Assembly: GCF_001942625.1 (NCBI RefSeq)
Contig: NZ_MLCL01000042.1
Span: forward strand, 1 to 64,000
Origin: Mycobacterium syngnathidarum
GTDB lineage: Bacteria > Actinomycetota > Actinomycetes > Mycobacteriales > Mycobacteriaceae
Direction of reading: 5' to 3'
Length of the DNA stretch: 64,000 nucleotides
Position 1 is the first letter of the stretch. Every line of letters begins with the position of its first letter. Position numbers and translations under genes: made by a program. The notes beneath the pieces were generated by a model that saw nothing but the letters and a program-made list of their open reading frames with translations, was not told where the DNA came from and searched no databases. Below are positions 44,944 through 53,150 of this stretch, one piece after another.

Positions 44944-46862
44944 CGACAACAGTTGACCCGGCGCCGGCCTCCGCGGATCCGACCGCCGTACCCGCGAAGA
45001 CCGTGACCCCGAGGTGGATCCGGCCCTCGTACTGGGCACTGCTGACCGGCACCGCGGTGCTCTACCTCTGGGCGCTCGGTTCGTCCGGGTGGGCCAACAG
45101 CTACTACGCCGCCGCGGCGCAGGCCGGTACGCAATCCTGGAAGGCCTGGCTGTTCGGTTCGCTGGACGCCGGCAACGCCATCACGGTCGACAAGCCACCG
45201 GCCGCGATGTGGGCGATGGGGTTGTCGGGCCGGCTGTTCGGCTTCGACGAGTTCACCATGCTGTTGCCGCAGGCTCTGATGGGCGTGGGCACGGTGGCAC
45301 TGCTGTATGCCACCGTGAAGCGGACCAGCGGCCCGGTTGCCGGGCTGATCGCCGGAGCGGCGCTGGCCCTGACACCGGTCGCGGCCTCGATGTTCCGCTA
45401 CAACAACCCCGACGCGCTTCTGGTGTTGCTGCTGGTGCTGGCGGCCTACCTCATGGTGCGGGCGGTCGGGCCGGTGTCGGCCAGAGCCAGCGCTGGATGG
45501 GTGGCACTGGCCGGATGTGCGCTGGGATTCGCCTTCCTGACCAAGATGTTGCAGGCCTTCCTGATCGTGCCGGGTCTGGCGCTGATGTTTGTGGTCGCGG
45601 CGCCTGCCGTCGGCATAGGGAAACGATTGGGCACCTTGCTGATCGGCGCGGTCACGATGGCCATCTCATCGGGCTGGTACATCGCGCTGGTCGCATTGTG
45701 GCCTGCCGATGCCCGGCCGTATATCGCCGGCTCGACCGACAACAGCCTGCTGCAACTGGCATTCGGCTACAACGGTCTGCAGCGCATCCTGGGGCAAGAG
45801 GGTCGAGGACCCGGCCACGGCCCTGGACCTGGCCATGGTCCCGGCGGCGGTGCCAACCTGATGTTCGGCGGTGATCCGGGGATCGGCCGGATGTTCGGAA
45901 TGTCCATGGGCACCGAGGCCTCGTGGTTGTTGCCTGCCGCGCTGGTCGGTCTCGTGGCGGCGCTGTGGTTGACGCGTCGCACCGCGCGGACCGCGAGCCT
46001 GCGGGCCGGCCTGCTGATGTGGGGTGGTTGGCTCCTGATCACCGCCGTGGTGTTCAGCTTCATGGACGGGATCATCCACCCCTACTACACCGTGGCGCTG
46101 GCTCCGGCCGTGGCCGCGGTCGTGGGGATATCGGTGACCGAATTATGGTCTCTGCGAGAGCGATCGGCGGGACGGCTGATACTTACGGTGATGCTGGCCG
46201 GCACCGGAGTGTGGGCGTTCGTACTGCTCGACCGGACCCCCGACTGGTTGCCGGCGCTGCGCTGGATCGTTCTGATCGGTTCTCTGTTGACCGCGGTGGC
46301 CCTGGTTACGGTGGCCCACCGTCCGGGCAAGCTGCCTGCGGTGGCGGCGATGGCGGGAATCATCTTCGGACTGTCGGCAACCGCGGCCTACACCGTCGAG
46401 ACGGTGGCGGCCGGACACAGCGGCGGGCCGATCGCCATGTCGGGTCCGAAGCGGGATGCCGGCTTCGGCGGGCCAGGTGGACCTGGCGGACCACCGCCGG
46501 GCTTCGGGCGCGCCGACGATCCGGCCCTGGCCGAGCTCATCGCCGGTGCCGATGGTCGGTGGGCCGCCGCGAGCGTGGGGTCGATGATGGTCAGCGATCT
46601 CGAGCTCAAGACGGGGGAGTCGCTGATGGCGATCGGCGGGTTCACCGGTAGCGACGATTCGCCCACGCTGGCCCAGTTCCAGCAGTACGTCGCCGACGGC
46701 CAGGTCCGCTATTTCCTGGACCGGCCCGAGGGGGGTCGTGGTGGGCCGCCGCGCGAAGAGCACGGCAGTGCCGCGCAGATCACTGATTGGGTGAAGGCGA
46801 CCTTCGCCAAGATCGTGGTCGGCAACACCCCGGTGTACGACCTCGCGTCGCCGCGTACCTGA
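44940..46862 (+). CDS. GT39-like (ArnT/YkcB type) membrane glycosyltransferase 2
   Basis: A 640-residue paralogue of the enzyme at 41742, with the same elements: SSGWANSYYAAAAQAGTQSW, DAGNAITVDKPPAAMW, NNPDALLVLLLVLAAYL, FLTKMLQAFLIVPGL. It differs by a Gly/His/Pro-rich insertion in an outer loop (EGRGPGHGPGPGHGPGGG) and a second Gly/Pro-rich linker (GFGGPGGPGGPPPGFG) before the C-terminal domain (GGFTGSDDSPTLAQFQQYV). Two acceptor or donor specificities fed by one GT2-GtrA protein are implied. The start overlaps the previous stop. It is the last gene of the probable two-component/glycosyltransferase operon. Confidence 0.88.
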   Translation: MTTTVDPAPASADPTAVPAKTVTPRWIRPSYWALLTGTAVLYLWALGSSGWANSYYAAAAQAGTQSWKAWLFGSLDAGNAITVDKPPAAMWAMGLSGRLFGFDEFTMLLPQALMGVGTVALLYATVKRTSGPVAGLIAGAALALTPVAASMFRYNNPDALLVLLLVLAAYLMVRAVGPVSARASAGWVALAGCALGFAFLTKMLQAFLIVPGLALMFVVAAPAVGIGKRLGTLLIGAVTMAISSGWYIALVALWPADARPYIAGSTDNSLLQLAFGYNGLQRILGQEGRGPGHGPGPGHGPGGGANLMFGGDPGIGRMFGMSMGTEASWLLPAALVGLVAALWLTRRTARTASLRAGLLMWGGWLLITAVVFSFMDGIIHPYYTVALAPAVAAVVGISVTELWSLRERSAGRLILTVMLAGTGVWAFVLLDRTPDWLPALRWIVLIGSLLTAVALVTVAHRPGKLPAVAAMAGIIFGLSATAAYTVETVAAGHSGGPIAMSGPKRDAGFGGPGGPGGPPPGFGRADDPALAELIAGADGRWAAASVGSMMVSDLELKTGESLMAIGGFTGSDDSPTLAQFQQYVADGQVRYFLDRPEGGRGGPPREEHGSAAQITDWVKATFAKIVVGNTPVYDLASPRT

Positions 46863-46884
46863 CCACGGCAATGACACCCCGTGA

Positions 46885-46921
46885 TTGACACCGCGGCGGC
46901 CCGGCGGATAGATTCCGGGTC
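46885..46921 (+). promoter_or_regulatory. Promoter of the cysD operon
   Basis: TTGACA (46885-46890) and TAGATT (46909-46914) are separated by 18 bases, a good -35/-10 pair. Seven bases after the -10 comes an ATG (46922), so transcription should start at that ATG, giving a leaderless upstream ORF rather than an untranslated leader. Confidence 0.65.
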
Positions 46922-46969
46922 ATGCTTGCAATTCTGGCCATTCCTACCAACTTAACGGGGAAGCGATGA
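46922..46969 (+). CDS. Leaderless 15-codon upstream ORF overlapping cysD
   Basis: The frame ATG...TGA encodes MLAILAIPTNLTGKR. Its ATG lies exactly where the predicted TAGATT promoter would start transcription, and its stop overlaps the cysD start as ATGA. Ribosomes that translate it would finish on the cysD start, so cysD translation is probably coupled to it. It has no Cys codon, unlike the polycysteine upstream ORFs known to regulate sulfur genes in mycobacteria, so any sensing must rest on another residue or it serves only for coupling. A GGGG run four codons before its end may act as the cysD ribosome binding site. Confidence 0.5.
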   Translation: MLAILAIPTNLTGKR

Positions 46970-47904
46970 CCGCCGCACAAAAATCCGATCAGCAGGCGGT
47001 CCGCGCCGGCAATTACGAGCTGAGCCACCTGCGCGCGCTGGAGGCCGAGGCCATCCACATCATCCGCGAGGTCGCCGCGGAGTTCGAGAAGCCAGTGCTG
47101 CTGTTCTCCGGCGGCAAGGACTCGATCGTGATGCTGCACCTGGCGGTCAAGGCCTTCGCACCGGGCCGGTTGCCGTTCCCGGTCATGCACGTGGACACCG
47201 GCCACAATTTCGACGAGGTGTACGAAACCCGCGACGAGCTTGTCGAGCACTACGGCGCCCGCCTGGTCGTCGCCAAGGTGCAGGATGACATCGATGCGGG
47301 GCGGGTCGTGGAGACCATCCCGTCACGTAACCCGATCCAGACCATCACGCTGCTGCGCGGCATCCGGGAGAACAAGTTCGACGCGGCATTCGGTGGGGCA
47401 CGGCGCGACGAGGAGAAGGCCCGCGCCAAGGAGCGCGTGTTCTCCTTCCGCGACGAGTTCGGCCAGTGGGACCCCAAGGCTCAGCGCCCCGAGCTGTGGA
47501 ACCTGTACAACGGTCGCCACCACAAGGGTGAGCACATCCGGGCCTTTCCGATCTCCAACTGGACCGAGTTCGACATCTGGTCCTACATCGGCGCCGAGAA
47601 GATCAAGCTGCCCTCCATCTACTACGCGCACCAGCGCAAGGTGTTCGAGCGCGACGGCATGCTGCTGGCGGTGCACAAGTACATGCAGCCCCGCAAGGAC
47701 GAACCGGTGATCGAGAAGACCGTGCGATTCCGCACCGTCGGTGACGTCACCTGCACCGGCTGTGTCGAGTCCACGGCCGCAACGGTTTCCGAGGTCATCG
47801 CCGAGACCGCGGTGTCCCGGCTCACCGAGCGTGGCGCCACCCGGGCCGATGACCGGATCTCCGAGGCCGGAATGGAAGATCGCAAGCGCGAGGGGTACTT
47901 CTGA
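46966..47904 (+). CDS. cysD: CysD: sulfate adenylyltransferase small subunit
   Basis: A 312-residue PP-loop ATP pyrophosphatase. The nucleotide motif is LLFSGGKDSIVMLHLAVKAF (about 42-61), followed by VMHVDTGHNFDEVYETRDEL. It ends with the family region DVTCTGCVESTAAT. With the CysN GTPase it makes adenosine 5'-phosphosulfate from sulfate and ATP in the cytoplasm. It is the first structural gene of cysD-cysNC-cysQ, its last base forming the next ATG. In M. tuberculosis (Rv1285) it follows canA; here it follows the glycosyltransferase cluster. Confidence 0.96.
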   Translation: MTAAQKSDQQAVRAGNYELSHLRALEAEAIHIIREVAAEFEKPVLLFSGGKDSIVMLHLAVKAFAPGRLPFPVMHVDTGHNFDEVYETRDELVEHYGARLVVAKVQDDIDAGRVVETIPSRNPIQTITLLRGIRENKFDAAFGGARRDEEKARAKERVFSFRDEFGQWDPKAQRPELWNLYNGRHHKGEHIRAFPISNWTEFDIWSYIGAEKIKLPSIYYAHQRKVFERDGMLLAVHKYMQPRKDEPVIEKTVRFRTVGDVTCTGCVESTAATVSEVIAETAVSRLTERGATRADDRISEAGMEDRKREGYF

Positions 47905-49748
47905 TGAGCACGTTGTTACGCATCGCCACCGCGGGATCCGTCGACGATGGCAAATCCACGCTGATCGGCCGGTTGCTGTTCGACTCCAAGGCGGTGATGG
48001 AGGATCAGCTGGCCGCCGTCGAGCGGACCTCCAAGGAGCGCGGCCACGACTACACCGACCTGGCGTTGGTCACCGACGGTCTGCGGGCCGAGCGCGAGCA
48101 GGGCATCACGATCGACGTCGCCTACCGCTACTTCGCCACGGCCAAGCGCAAGTTCATCATCGCCGACACTCCGGGGCACATCCAGTACACCCGCAACATG
48201 GTGACCGGAGCCTCCACCGCACAGTTGGTCATCGTGCTGGTCGACGCGCGCCACGGCCTGCTCGAGCAGTCCCGTAGACATGCGTTCCTGGCCTCACTGC
48301 TGGGCATCCAGCACATCGTGCTGGCCGTGAACAAGATGGACCTGATCGATTGGGACCAGGAGCGGTTCGAGGCGATCCGTGACGAGTTCCATGCGTTTGC
48401 CGCGCGGTTGGATGTGCACGATGTGACGACGATCCCGATGTCGGCACTCAACGGCGACAACGTGGTGACCAAATCCGATGTCACGCCTTGGTATGAGGGT
48501 CCGTCGCTGCTGAGCCACCTCGAGGACGTCTACATCGCCGGTGACCGCAACCTGGTCGACGTGCGCTTCCCGGTGCAGTACGTGATCCGCCCACAGACGC
48601 ACGAGCACGCCGATCACCGTAGTTACGCCGGCACCGTGGCCAGCGGTGTGCTGCGCCCCGGGGACGATGTGATCGTGCTGCCGGCCGGAAAGCCCACTCG
48701 CATCACTCAGATCGACGGCCCCAGTGGCGTCGTCGAGGAGGCGTTCCCTCCGATGGCGGTGTCGATCAGCTTGTCCGACGACATCGACATCTCCCGCGGC
48801 GACATGATCGCCCGGCCCAACAACCAGCCCCGGGTCACCCAGGAGTTCGACGCCACGGTGTGCTGGATGGCCGACGGATCGTCACTGGAGCCCGGTCGCG
48901 AATACCTGATCAAGCACACGACCCGCACCACCAGGGCCAAGATCACCGGGCTGGACTATCGCCTGGACGTCAACACCCTGCACCGGGACAAGTCCGCTAC
49001 GGCGCTCAAACTCAATGAGCTGGGCCGTGTCTCGCTGCGTACCCAGTCGCCGCTGCTGCTGGACGAGTACAGTCGCAACGGCTCCACCGGATCGTTCATC
49101 CTGATCGACCCCAACACCAACGGCACCGTCGGCGCTGGCATGGTGTTGCGCGACGCCCGCAACGAGACCGCGAGCCCCAACACCGTCCGGCACGAGTCAC
49201 TGTGCACCACCGAGGATCGGCTCTCGAAGGGCCGGACCGTGTGGTTCACCGGCCTGTCCGGCTCGGGGAAGTCCTCGGTGGCGATGCTCGTCGAGCAGAA
49301 ACTGCTCGAAAAGGGCGTTCCGGCATACGTTCTGGACGGAGACAACCTGCGCCACGGGCTGAACGCGGACCTTGGCTTCTCGATGGCCGACCGCGCCGAG
49401 AACCAACGTCGGCTGGCCCACATCGCGGCGATTCTGGCCGACTCCGGCCAGGTTGTACTGGTGCCCGCGATCAGTCCGCTGGAGGAGCACCGGGCACTCG
49501 CGCGCAAGGTTGCCACGGACGCCGGTCTCGAGTTCTTCGAGGTGTTCTGCGACACCCCGCTGGAGGACTGCGAACGCCGCGACCCCAAGGGCTTGTACGC
49601 CAAGGCGCGGGCCGGCGAGATCACCCATTTCACCGGCATCGACAGCCCGTACCAGCGGCCGAAGAACCCGGATCTGCGGCTGACACCGGAGCACAGCACC
49701 GCTGAACTGGCCGACATGGTGATCGAGCTGTTGGAACTGCCGTCGTGA
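47904..49748 (+). CDS. cysN: CysNC: sulfate adenylyltransferase GTPase fused to APS kinase
   Basis: A 614-residue bifunctional protein. The GTPase has G1 GSVDDGKST (11-19), switch II DTPGHIQY and NKMDL; beta-barrel domains follow to about residue 420. The APS kinase (CysC) occupies about 440-614 with P-loop GLSGSGKS (450-457), LDGDNLRHGLNADLGFS and a C-terminal RLTPEHSTAELADMV. Together with CysD it makes APS and phosphorylates it to PAPS, for sulfolipids and reductive assimilation. The fusion and length equal M. tuberculosis Rv1286. Its stop overlaps the cysQ GTG start. Confidence 0.95.
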   Translation: MSTLLRIATAGSVDDGKSTLIGRLLFDSKAVMEDQLAAVERTSKERGHDYTDLALVTDGLRAEREQGITIDVAYRYFATAKRKFIIADTPGHIQYTRNMVTGASTAQLVIVLVDARHGLLEQSRRHAFLASLLGIQHIVLAVNKMDLIDWDQERFEAIRDEFHAFAARLDVHDVTTIPMSALNGDNVVTKSDVTPWYEGPSLLSHLEDVYIAGDRNLVDVRFPVQYVIRPQTHEHADHRSYAGTVASGVLRPGDDVIVLPAGKPTRITQIDGPSGVVEEAFPPMAVSISLSDDIDISRGDMIARPNNQPRVTQEFDATVCWMADGSSLEPGREYLIKHTTRTTRAKITGLDYRLDVNTLHRDKSATALKLNELGRVSLRTQSPLLLDEYSRNGSTGSFILIDPNTNGTVGAGMVLRDARNETASPNTVRHESLCTTEDRLSKGRTVWFTGLSGSGKSSVAMLVEQKLLEKGVPAYVLDGDNLRHGLNADLGFSMADRAENQRRLAHIAAILADSGQVVLVPAISPLEEHRALARKVATDAGLEFFEVFCDTPLEDCERRDPKGLYAKARAGEITHFTGIDSPYQRPKNPDLRLTPEHSTAELADMVIELLELPS

Positions 49749-50488
49749 ACGATCACGAACTGGCGGCCCGGCTGGCCACCCGGGCCGGGGATCTGCTGCT
49801 CGACGTCCGCGCCGACTACGCCGATGCCCCGGCCGCCGAGCGGAAGGCCGCCGGGGACAAGCAGTCCCACGACTTCCTGATGGCTGAGTTGGCCAAGATG
49901 GTTCCCGCCGACTCGGTACTGTCGGAGGAGGCCACGGCCGATGAGCGCGCCGACCCGGCCCGGTTGAGCGCCGAGCGGGTGTGGATCGTCGACCCGCTCG
50001 ACGGCACCCGGGAGTTCTCCGAACTCGGCCGCGACGACTGGGCTGTGCACGTGGCGCTGTGGAGCGCAGGTGAACTCGTGGCCGGGGCGGTCGCGTTGCC
50101 CGCCCAGAACACCACGCTGTCCACCCCTGAGGTGGCTGCACCGCGTCCGTTCGACGGCCCGCCGCGAGTCGTGGTGTCGCGCACTCGGCCACCCGCGGTG
50201 GCGCTGGCGGTGCGCGAGGCGCTCGACGGAACATTGGTCGAAATGGGTTCGGCCGGAGCCAAAGTCGCAGCGGTCATCCGCGGGGTGGCCGATGTCTATG
50301 TGCATGCCGGTGGTCAGTACGAGTGGGATTCGGCTGCACCCGTCGCGGTGGCCCGCGCGGCCGGCCTGCACACCTCACGCATCGACGGTTCGCGGCTGGT
50401 CTACAACTCGGCCGACCCCACGCTGCCCGATCTGATCGTCTGCCGGCCCGAGCTGGCCGAACGGGTGCTGGCGGTCACTACCGGATAG
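49745..50488 (+). CDS. cysQ: CysQ: PAP/PAPS phosphatase (inositol monophosphatase fold)
   Basis: A 247-residue Mg-dependent phosphatase. Metal-site motifs are SEEATADE, WIVDPLDGTREF (about 79-90) and YEWDSAAPVAVARAAGL near the end. CysQ recycles 3'-phosphoadenosine 5'-phosphate and can dephosphorylate PAPS, balancing the flux created by CysNC. Here it overlaps cysNC (GTGA), giving direct coupling; in M. tuberculosis cysQ (Rv2131c) lies elsewhere. Its end overlaps the convergent small membrane protein gene by 11 bases. Confidence 0.9.
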   Translation: MNDHELAARLATRAGDLLLDVRADYADAPAAERKAAGDKQSHDFLMAELAKMVPADSVLSEEATADERADPARLSAERVWIVDPLDGTREFSELGRDDWAVHVALWSAGELVAGAVALPAQNTTLSTPEVAAPRPFDGPPRVVVSRTRPPAVALAVREALDGTLVEMGSAGAKVAAVIRGVADVYVHAGGQYEWDSAAPVAVARAAGLHTSRIDGSRLVYNSADPTLPDLIVCRPELAERVLAVTTG

Positions 50489-50957
50489 TCGGCACACCGA
50501 CGGGGAGCTCGTCGGTTCCGACATTGGCGCAGGCGAGCTTTAGTTCGTAGAGTGCGCTGATCGAATTCTGGTACCCGCCCATGTAGTTCTTGTCGGGCCA
50601 CCCGTTCGGCGGCGCACTGTGGTTGCCCTGGCCGAACTGGTGCAGCGCGTCGGCGAATGCCAGCGCTTTCCGCCTCAAGTCGGGGTCTTCGATCGATGCC
50701 GCTTCATCGCGGGCCGCGACCGCCGCGGCGGCGGCTTCTCGGGGTGCGTTCGGATCGCCGGCACCGTCTTTTCCCGCCGAAACGCCTGGGATGACCAAGT
50801 GGTGGGCGACCTGATCGACGCGTTGGCAGTCAGCGCTGGGCTCGTCACTGTCCTCGGTGGCGTAGCCGACCACAACCATGATCAGCATCACCGGCGCCGC
50901 GACTGCCAACATGACCAGCCTGATCTTGGCCCCCGACCAATCCGGTAGTCCCATCAT
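50478..50957 (-). CDS. Membrane-anchored protein of unknown function
   Basis: A 159-residue protein with one N-terminal hydrophobic segment (about 12-32, VMLAVAAPVMLIMVVVGYA) and an exported domain with two Cys (SADCQRVDQVAHHLV and KLACANVGTDEL) that could form a disulfide. Other features are AAAAVAARDEAASIEDPDLR and HQFGQGNHSAPPNGWPDKNY. The family is not recognised; the layout recalls small mycobacterial exported proteins. It diverges from the cysteine hydrolase gene. Confidence 0.7.
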   Translation of the reverse strand: MMGLPDWSGAKIRLVMLAVAAPVMLIMVVVGYATEDSDEPSADCQRVDQVAHHLVIPGVSAGKDGAGDPNAPREAAAAAVAARDEAASIEDPDLRRKALAFADALHQFGQGNHSAPPNGWPDKNYMGGYQNSISALYELKLACANVGTDELPVGVPTIR

Positions 50958-50984
50958 TGGAGCCTAAACGCGGCGACGGGTCAC

Positions 50985-50997
50985 TAGGCTCGGCAAA
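50985..50997 (+). promoter_or_regulatory. Leaderless promoter of the cysteine hydrolase gene
   Basis: TAGGCT (50985-50990) then seven bases (CGGCAAA) and the ATG at 50998, the same TAnnnT-N7 spacing as at several other genes in the window. Confidence 0.5.
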
Positions 50998-51594
50998 ATG
51001 AGCCGCCCTACCTTGCGCGAATTGGCCAGTCTTCCCGCCATGCCGGCCCGCCTCGCCGATTCCACCCTGGTCCTGATCGACTGCCAGAACACGTACACCC
51101 AAGGAATCATGGAGCTCGAAGGGGTGCAGGCCGCCCTGGAGCAGGCGGCGCAACTGCTCGATCGGGCCCGCAGCGCGGGTATCCCGATCATCCACATCCA
51201 GCATTCCGACGGTCCGGGCTCGCTGTACGACGTCGAAGGGGAGAGCGGTGCAATCGTGGCATCGGTGGCGCCGCGCGCGGGGGAACCCGTGGTGGTCAAG
51301 CAGTTCCCCAATTCGTTCGTGCAGACCGACCTCGACGATCGACTGAAGGGCCTGGGCGCGTCGAACCTGGTGCTCGCCGGTTTCATGACGCATATGTGCG
51401 TCAACTCCACCGCGCGCGGCGCATTCAACCTCGGGTATGCCCCCACGGTGGTGGCCGCCGCCACCGCCACCCGCACGCTGGCGGGCCCCGACAGTGCACC
51501 TGTGCCTGCCGCGATCATGCAGTCGGCGAGCCTGGCCGCGATGTCGGACCTGTTCGCCGTCGTCGTGCCGGATGCACAGGCAGTCCCGGACTGA
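50998..51594 (+). CDS. Isochorismatase-like cysteine hydrolase
   Basis: A 198-residue hydrolase with the family triad: D28 (LVLIDCQNTY), K101 (VVVKQFPNSF) and C134 (GFMTHMCVNSTARGA), the latter next to the cis-peptide region. Such enzymes cleave amides or imides (nicotinamide, carbamoyl groups, biuret) or act on isochorismate; the substrate here is not clear. It is cytoplasmic. Its proximity to the sulfur operon is probably incidental. Confidence 0.87.
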   Translation: MSRPTLRELASLPAMPARLADSTLVLIDCQNTYTQGIMELEGVQAALEQAAQLLDRARSAGIPIIHIQHSDGPGSLYDVEGESGAIVASVAPRAGEPVVVKQFPNSFVQTDLDDRLKGLGASNLVLAGFMTHMCVNSTARGAFNLGYAPTVVAAATATRTLAGPDSAPVPAAIMQSASLAAMSDLFAVVVPDAQAVPD

Positions 51595-51603
51595 GGCCCG
51601 CGG

Positions 51604-52641
51604 TTACGGGTGCCGGCAGGTCTCGTACTTGTCCACCAGCGCCTGTTCGGCCGGAGGTGGCTGATACACCAGCAGGTCGCGGGCTGTGCATCCGCCGACG
51701 GTGACGGTGATGGGACCGGTGGCCTGGCCGCTGCCGGTGATGTGCCCTTGTATCTGGTCGCTGGCGGTGTAGAGCGTCGGCTCGCCAAGCGTTGCCACGA
51801 GCGGCAGGTGACGTTGCGCGAGTTCGGCGGCGTCTGCCGGGTCGTGGGAACGGGTCTGTTCGGCCAGCCATACCGGTGCTTGCACGCGGCCGTTGATCGT
51901 CAGCTTGTTGGTGTGCGGGACGGCCTGATCGGCGTTCAGCTGCTTCCAGACGTCGAGTTCATGCGCCGTCGGGAAGCGACGGGTGCTCTTGATGTCGGCT
52001 GGGTGGTCGTCACCCGCGCTGATCGTCCAGGTCAGGTTGGCCAGATCGGCGAATTTTTCGGACAGCGTGCTGACGGCGGCGGCGACGTCGCGGTAATCGG
52101 CGGCATCGGCCAGTCGAATCGAGCCGACATCGGAATGCCCCCATTCCTGCACCGGGAACCGGCCGTCGGGGTGGGTGACCGTGGCACGTAGACGTACTGT
52201 GGCCGCGGGGAATTCGCGTTGCAGGCCGACCCAGTTGCGTGCCTGCGAGAGGATCTGCTGGTCGTTTCCGAGGGGCAGCCTGCCGCTGTCGATTGCGAAG
52301 ACATTCGAGCCGTGGTGCGCGGTGAGCTCGGTGTGGTATCCGGTGTAATTGACCATCGTAAGGCCCTGGAGATACCGGGATACCATTGCGACGAACTGGT
52401 TTTCGGTGATCCCGGGCTCGGTCTCGACGTCAATGGTGAAGCGCACCAGGTCTTGGGCGGGGCGGTTGGCGACGGTGTGGTGGACCGTCTGAACTCCGGG
52501 CATCTGGCCGAGCAGTCGAGCCAGGCGTGCGACATCTGCGCTGCGGTCGGGCGGGCCGGCCTGGCATGCGGTCAGGACTGCGGTGAGGATCACGAGGCCG
52601 GCGGTGATCGCCCCGGAGCGCCAAGGATTCCGGTGCGTCAC
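51604..52641 (-). CDS. Lipoprotein of unknown function
   Basis: A 345-residue protein with a signal peptide and lipobox LTAC (Cys26). The mature part has TVHHTVANRPAQDLVRFTID, ENQFVAMVSRYLQG, FPTAHELDVWKQLNADQAV and a C-terminal VGGCTARDLLVY with TCRHP at the end (two Cys that may pair). No family recognised; the repeated alpha-beta pattern resembles other mycobacterial Lpq-type lipoproteins. Its ATG overlaps the stop of the DUF385 gene, so both are co-transcribed. Confidence 0.75.
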   Translation of the reverse strand: MTHRNPWRSGAITAGLVILTAVLTACQAGPPDRSADVARLARLLGQMPGVQTVHHTVANRPAQDLVRFTIDVETEPGITENQFVAMVSRYLQGLTMVNYTGYHTELTAHHGSNVFAIDSGRLPLGNDQQILSQARNWVGLQREFPAATVRLRATVTHPDGRFPVQEWGHSDVGSIRLADAADYRDVAAAVSTLSEKFADLANLTWTISAGDDHPADIKSTRRFPTAHELDVWKQLNADQAVPHTNKLTINGRVQAPVWLAEQTRSHDPADAAELAQRHLPLVATLGEPTLYTASDQIQGHITGSGQATGPITVTVGGCTARDLLVYQPPPAEQALVDKYETCRHP

Positions 52642-53129
52642 GCGGTGGATGACCGTTTGGCAAACCGCACGAACGGTATGCGTTCTCCTGCCGCCCGGAA
52701 ATCGGCTTCGGAACCGTCGACCGAGAATCCCATCAGCCGTGGCAACAGATACTTGGCGGCCAACCGGTGCTGTGTCGCGTATCGCGCGAAAATGTCCGCG
52801 CCTTCAGCCTGGTCCACCGGGTGGGCGGTCACCGGCAAGGTTCGCCTGCCGACCTGGATCGTCACGTCGGGAGTGTGCAGAACATTGCGATACCACGCCG
52901 CGGTGGGGCCCCAGCCCGATGCGACGACGAAACTGTCGGTGGCCTTGTCGTGGTCGACAACTTCGAGGACCACCTCACGTTGCTTGCCGGTGACCCGCCC
53001 GATGTGGTGCAGCAGCAGGATGCGTTCGCCGAGAAGCCAGCCCAGTCTCCACCGATAGAGCTGGATGGGGGCGCGGTACAGGAGTCTGCTCAATCCACTG
53101 GGCGGACTGACGTTTTTGATGATCTTCAT
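52638..53129 (-). CDS. DUF385 / deazaflavin-dependent nitroreductase-family protein
   Basis: A 163-residue split-barrel protein of the Ddn-like, F420-dependent family common in mycobacteria. Typical elements are LLHHIGRVTGKQREVVLEVV, VVASGWGPTAAWYRNVLHTP and IQVGRRTLPVTAHPVD. These proteins bind F420 (or FMN or haem) and reduce quinones or nitroaromatics; the natural substrate is unknown. The ATG at 53129 is chosen; a start at 53198 would run through the palindromic operator. It diverges from the ClC gene. Confidence 0.85.
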   Translation of the reverse strand: MKIIKNVSPPSGLSRLLYRAPIQLYRWRLGWLLGERILLLHHIGRVTGKQREVVLEVVDHDKATDSFVVASGWGPTAAWYRNVLHTPDVTIQVGRRTLPVTAHPVDQAEGADIFARYATQHRLAAKYLLPRLMGFSVDGSEADFRAAGERIPFVRFAKRSSTA

Positions 53130-53150
53130 GACTGCCGTCCCTTCCTCGGA

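Noticed and set aside
45790..45860. Frameshift or assembly error in the second GT39-like gene (GHGP-rich stretch)
   Set aside because: The frame is intact on both sides and the stretch lies in an outer loop, so it is a low-complexity insertion.
46922..46969. Polycysteine attenuator before cysD
   Set aside because: The upstream ORF contains no Cys codon, so the known cysteine-responsive mechanism does not fit; it is reported only as a leaderless coupled ORF.
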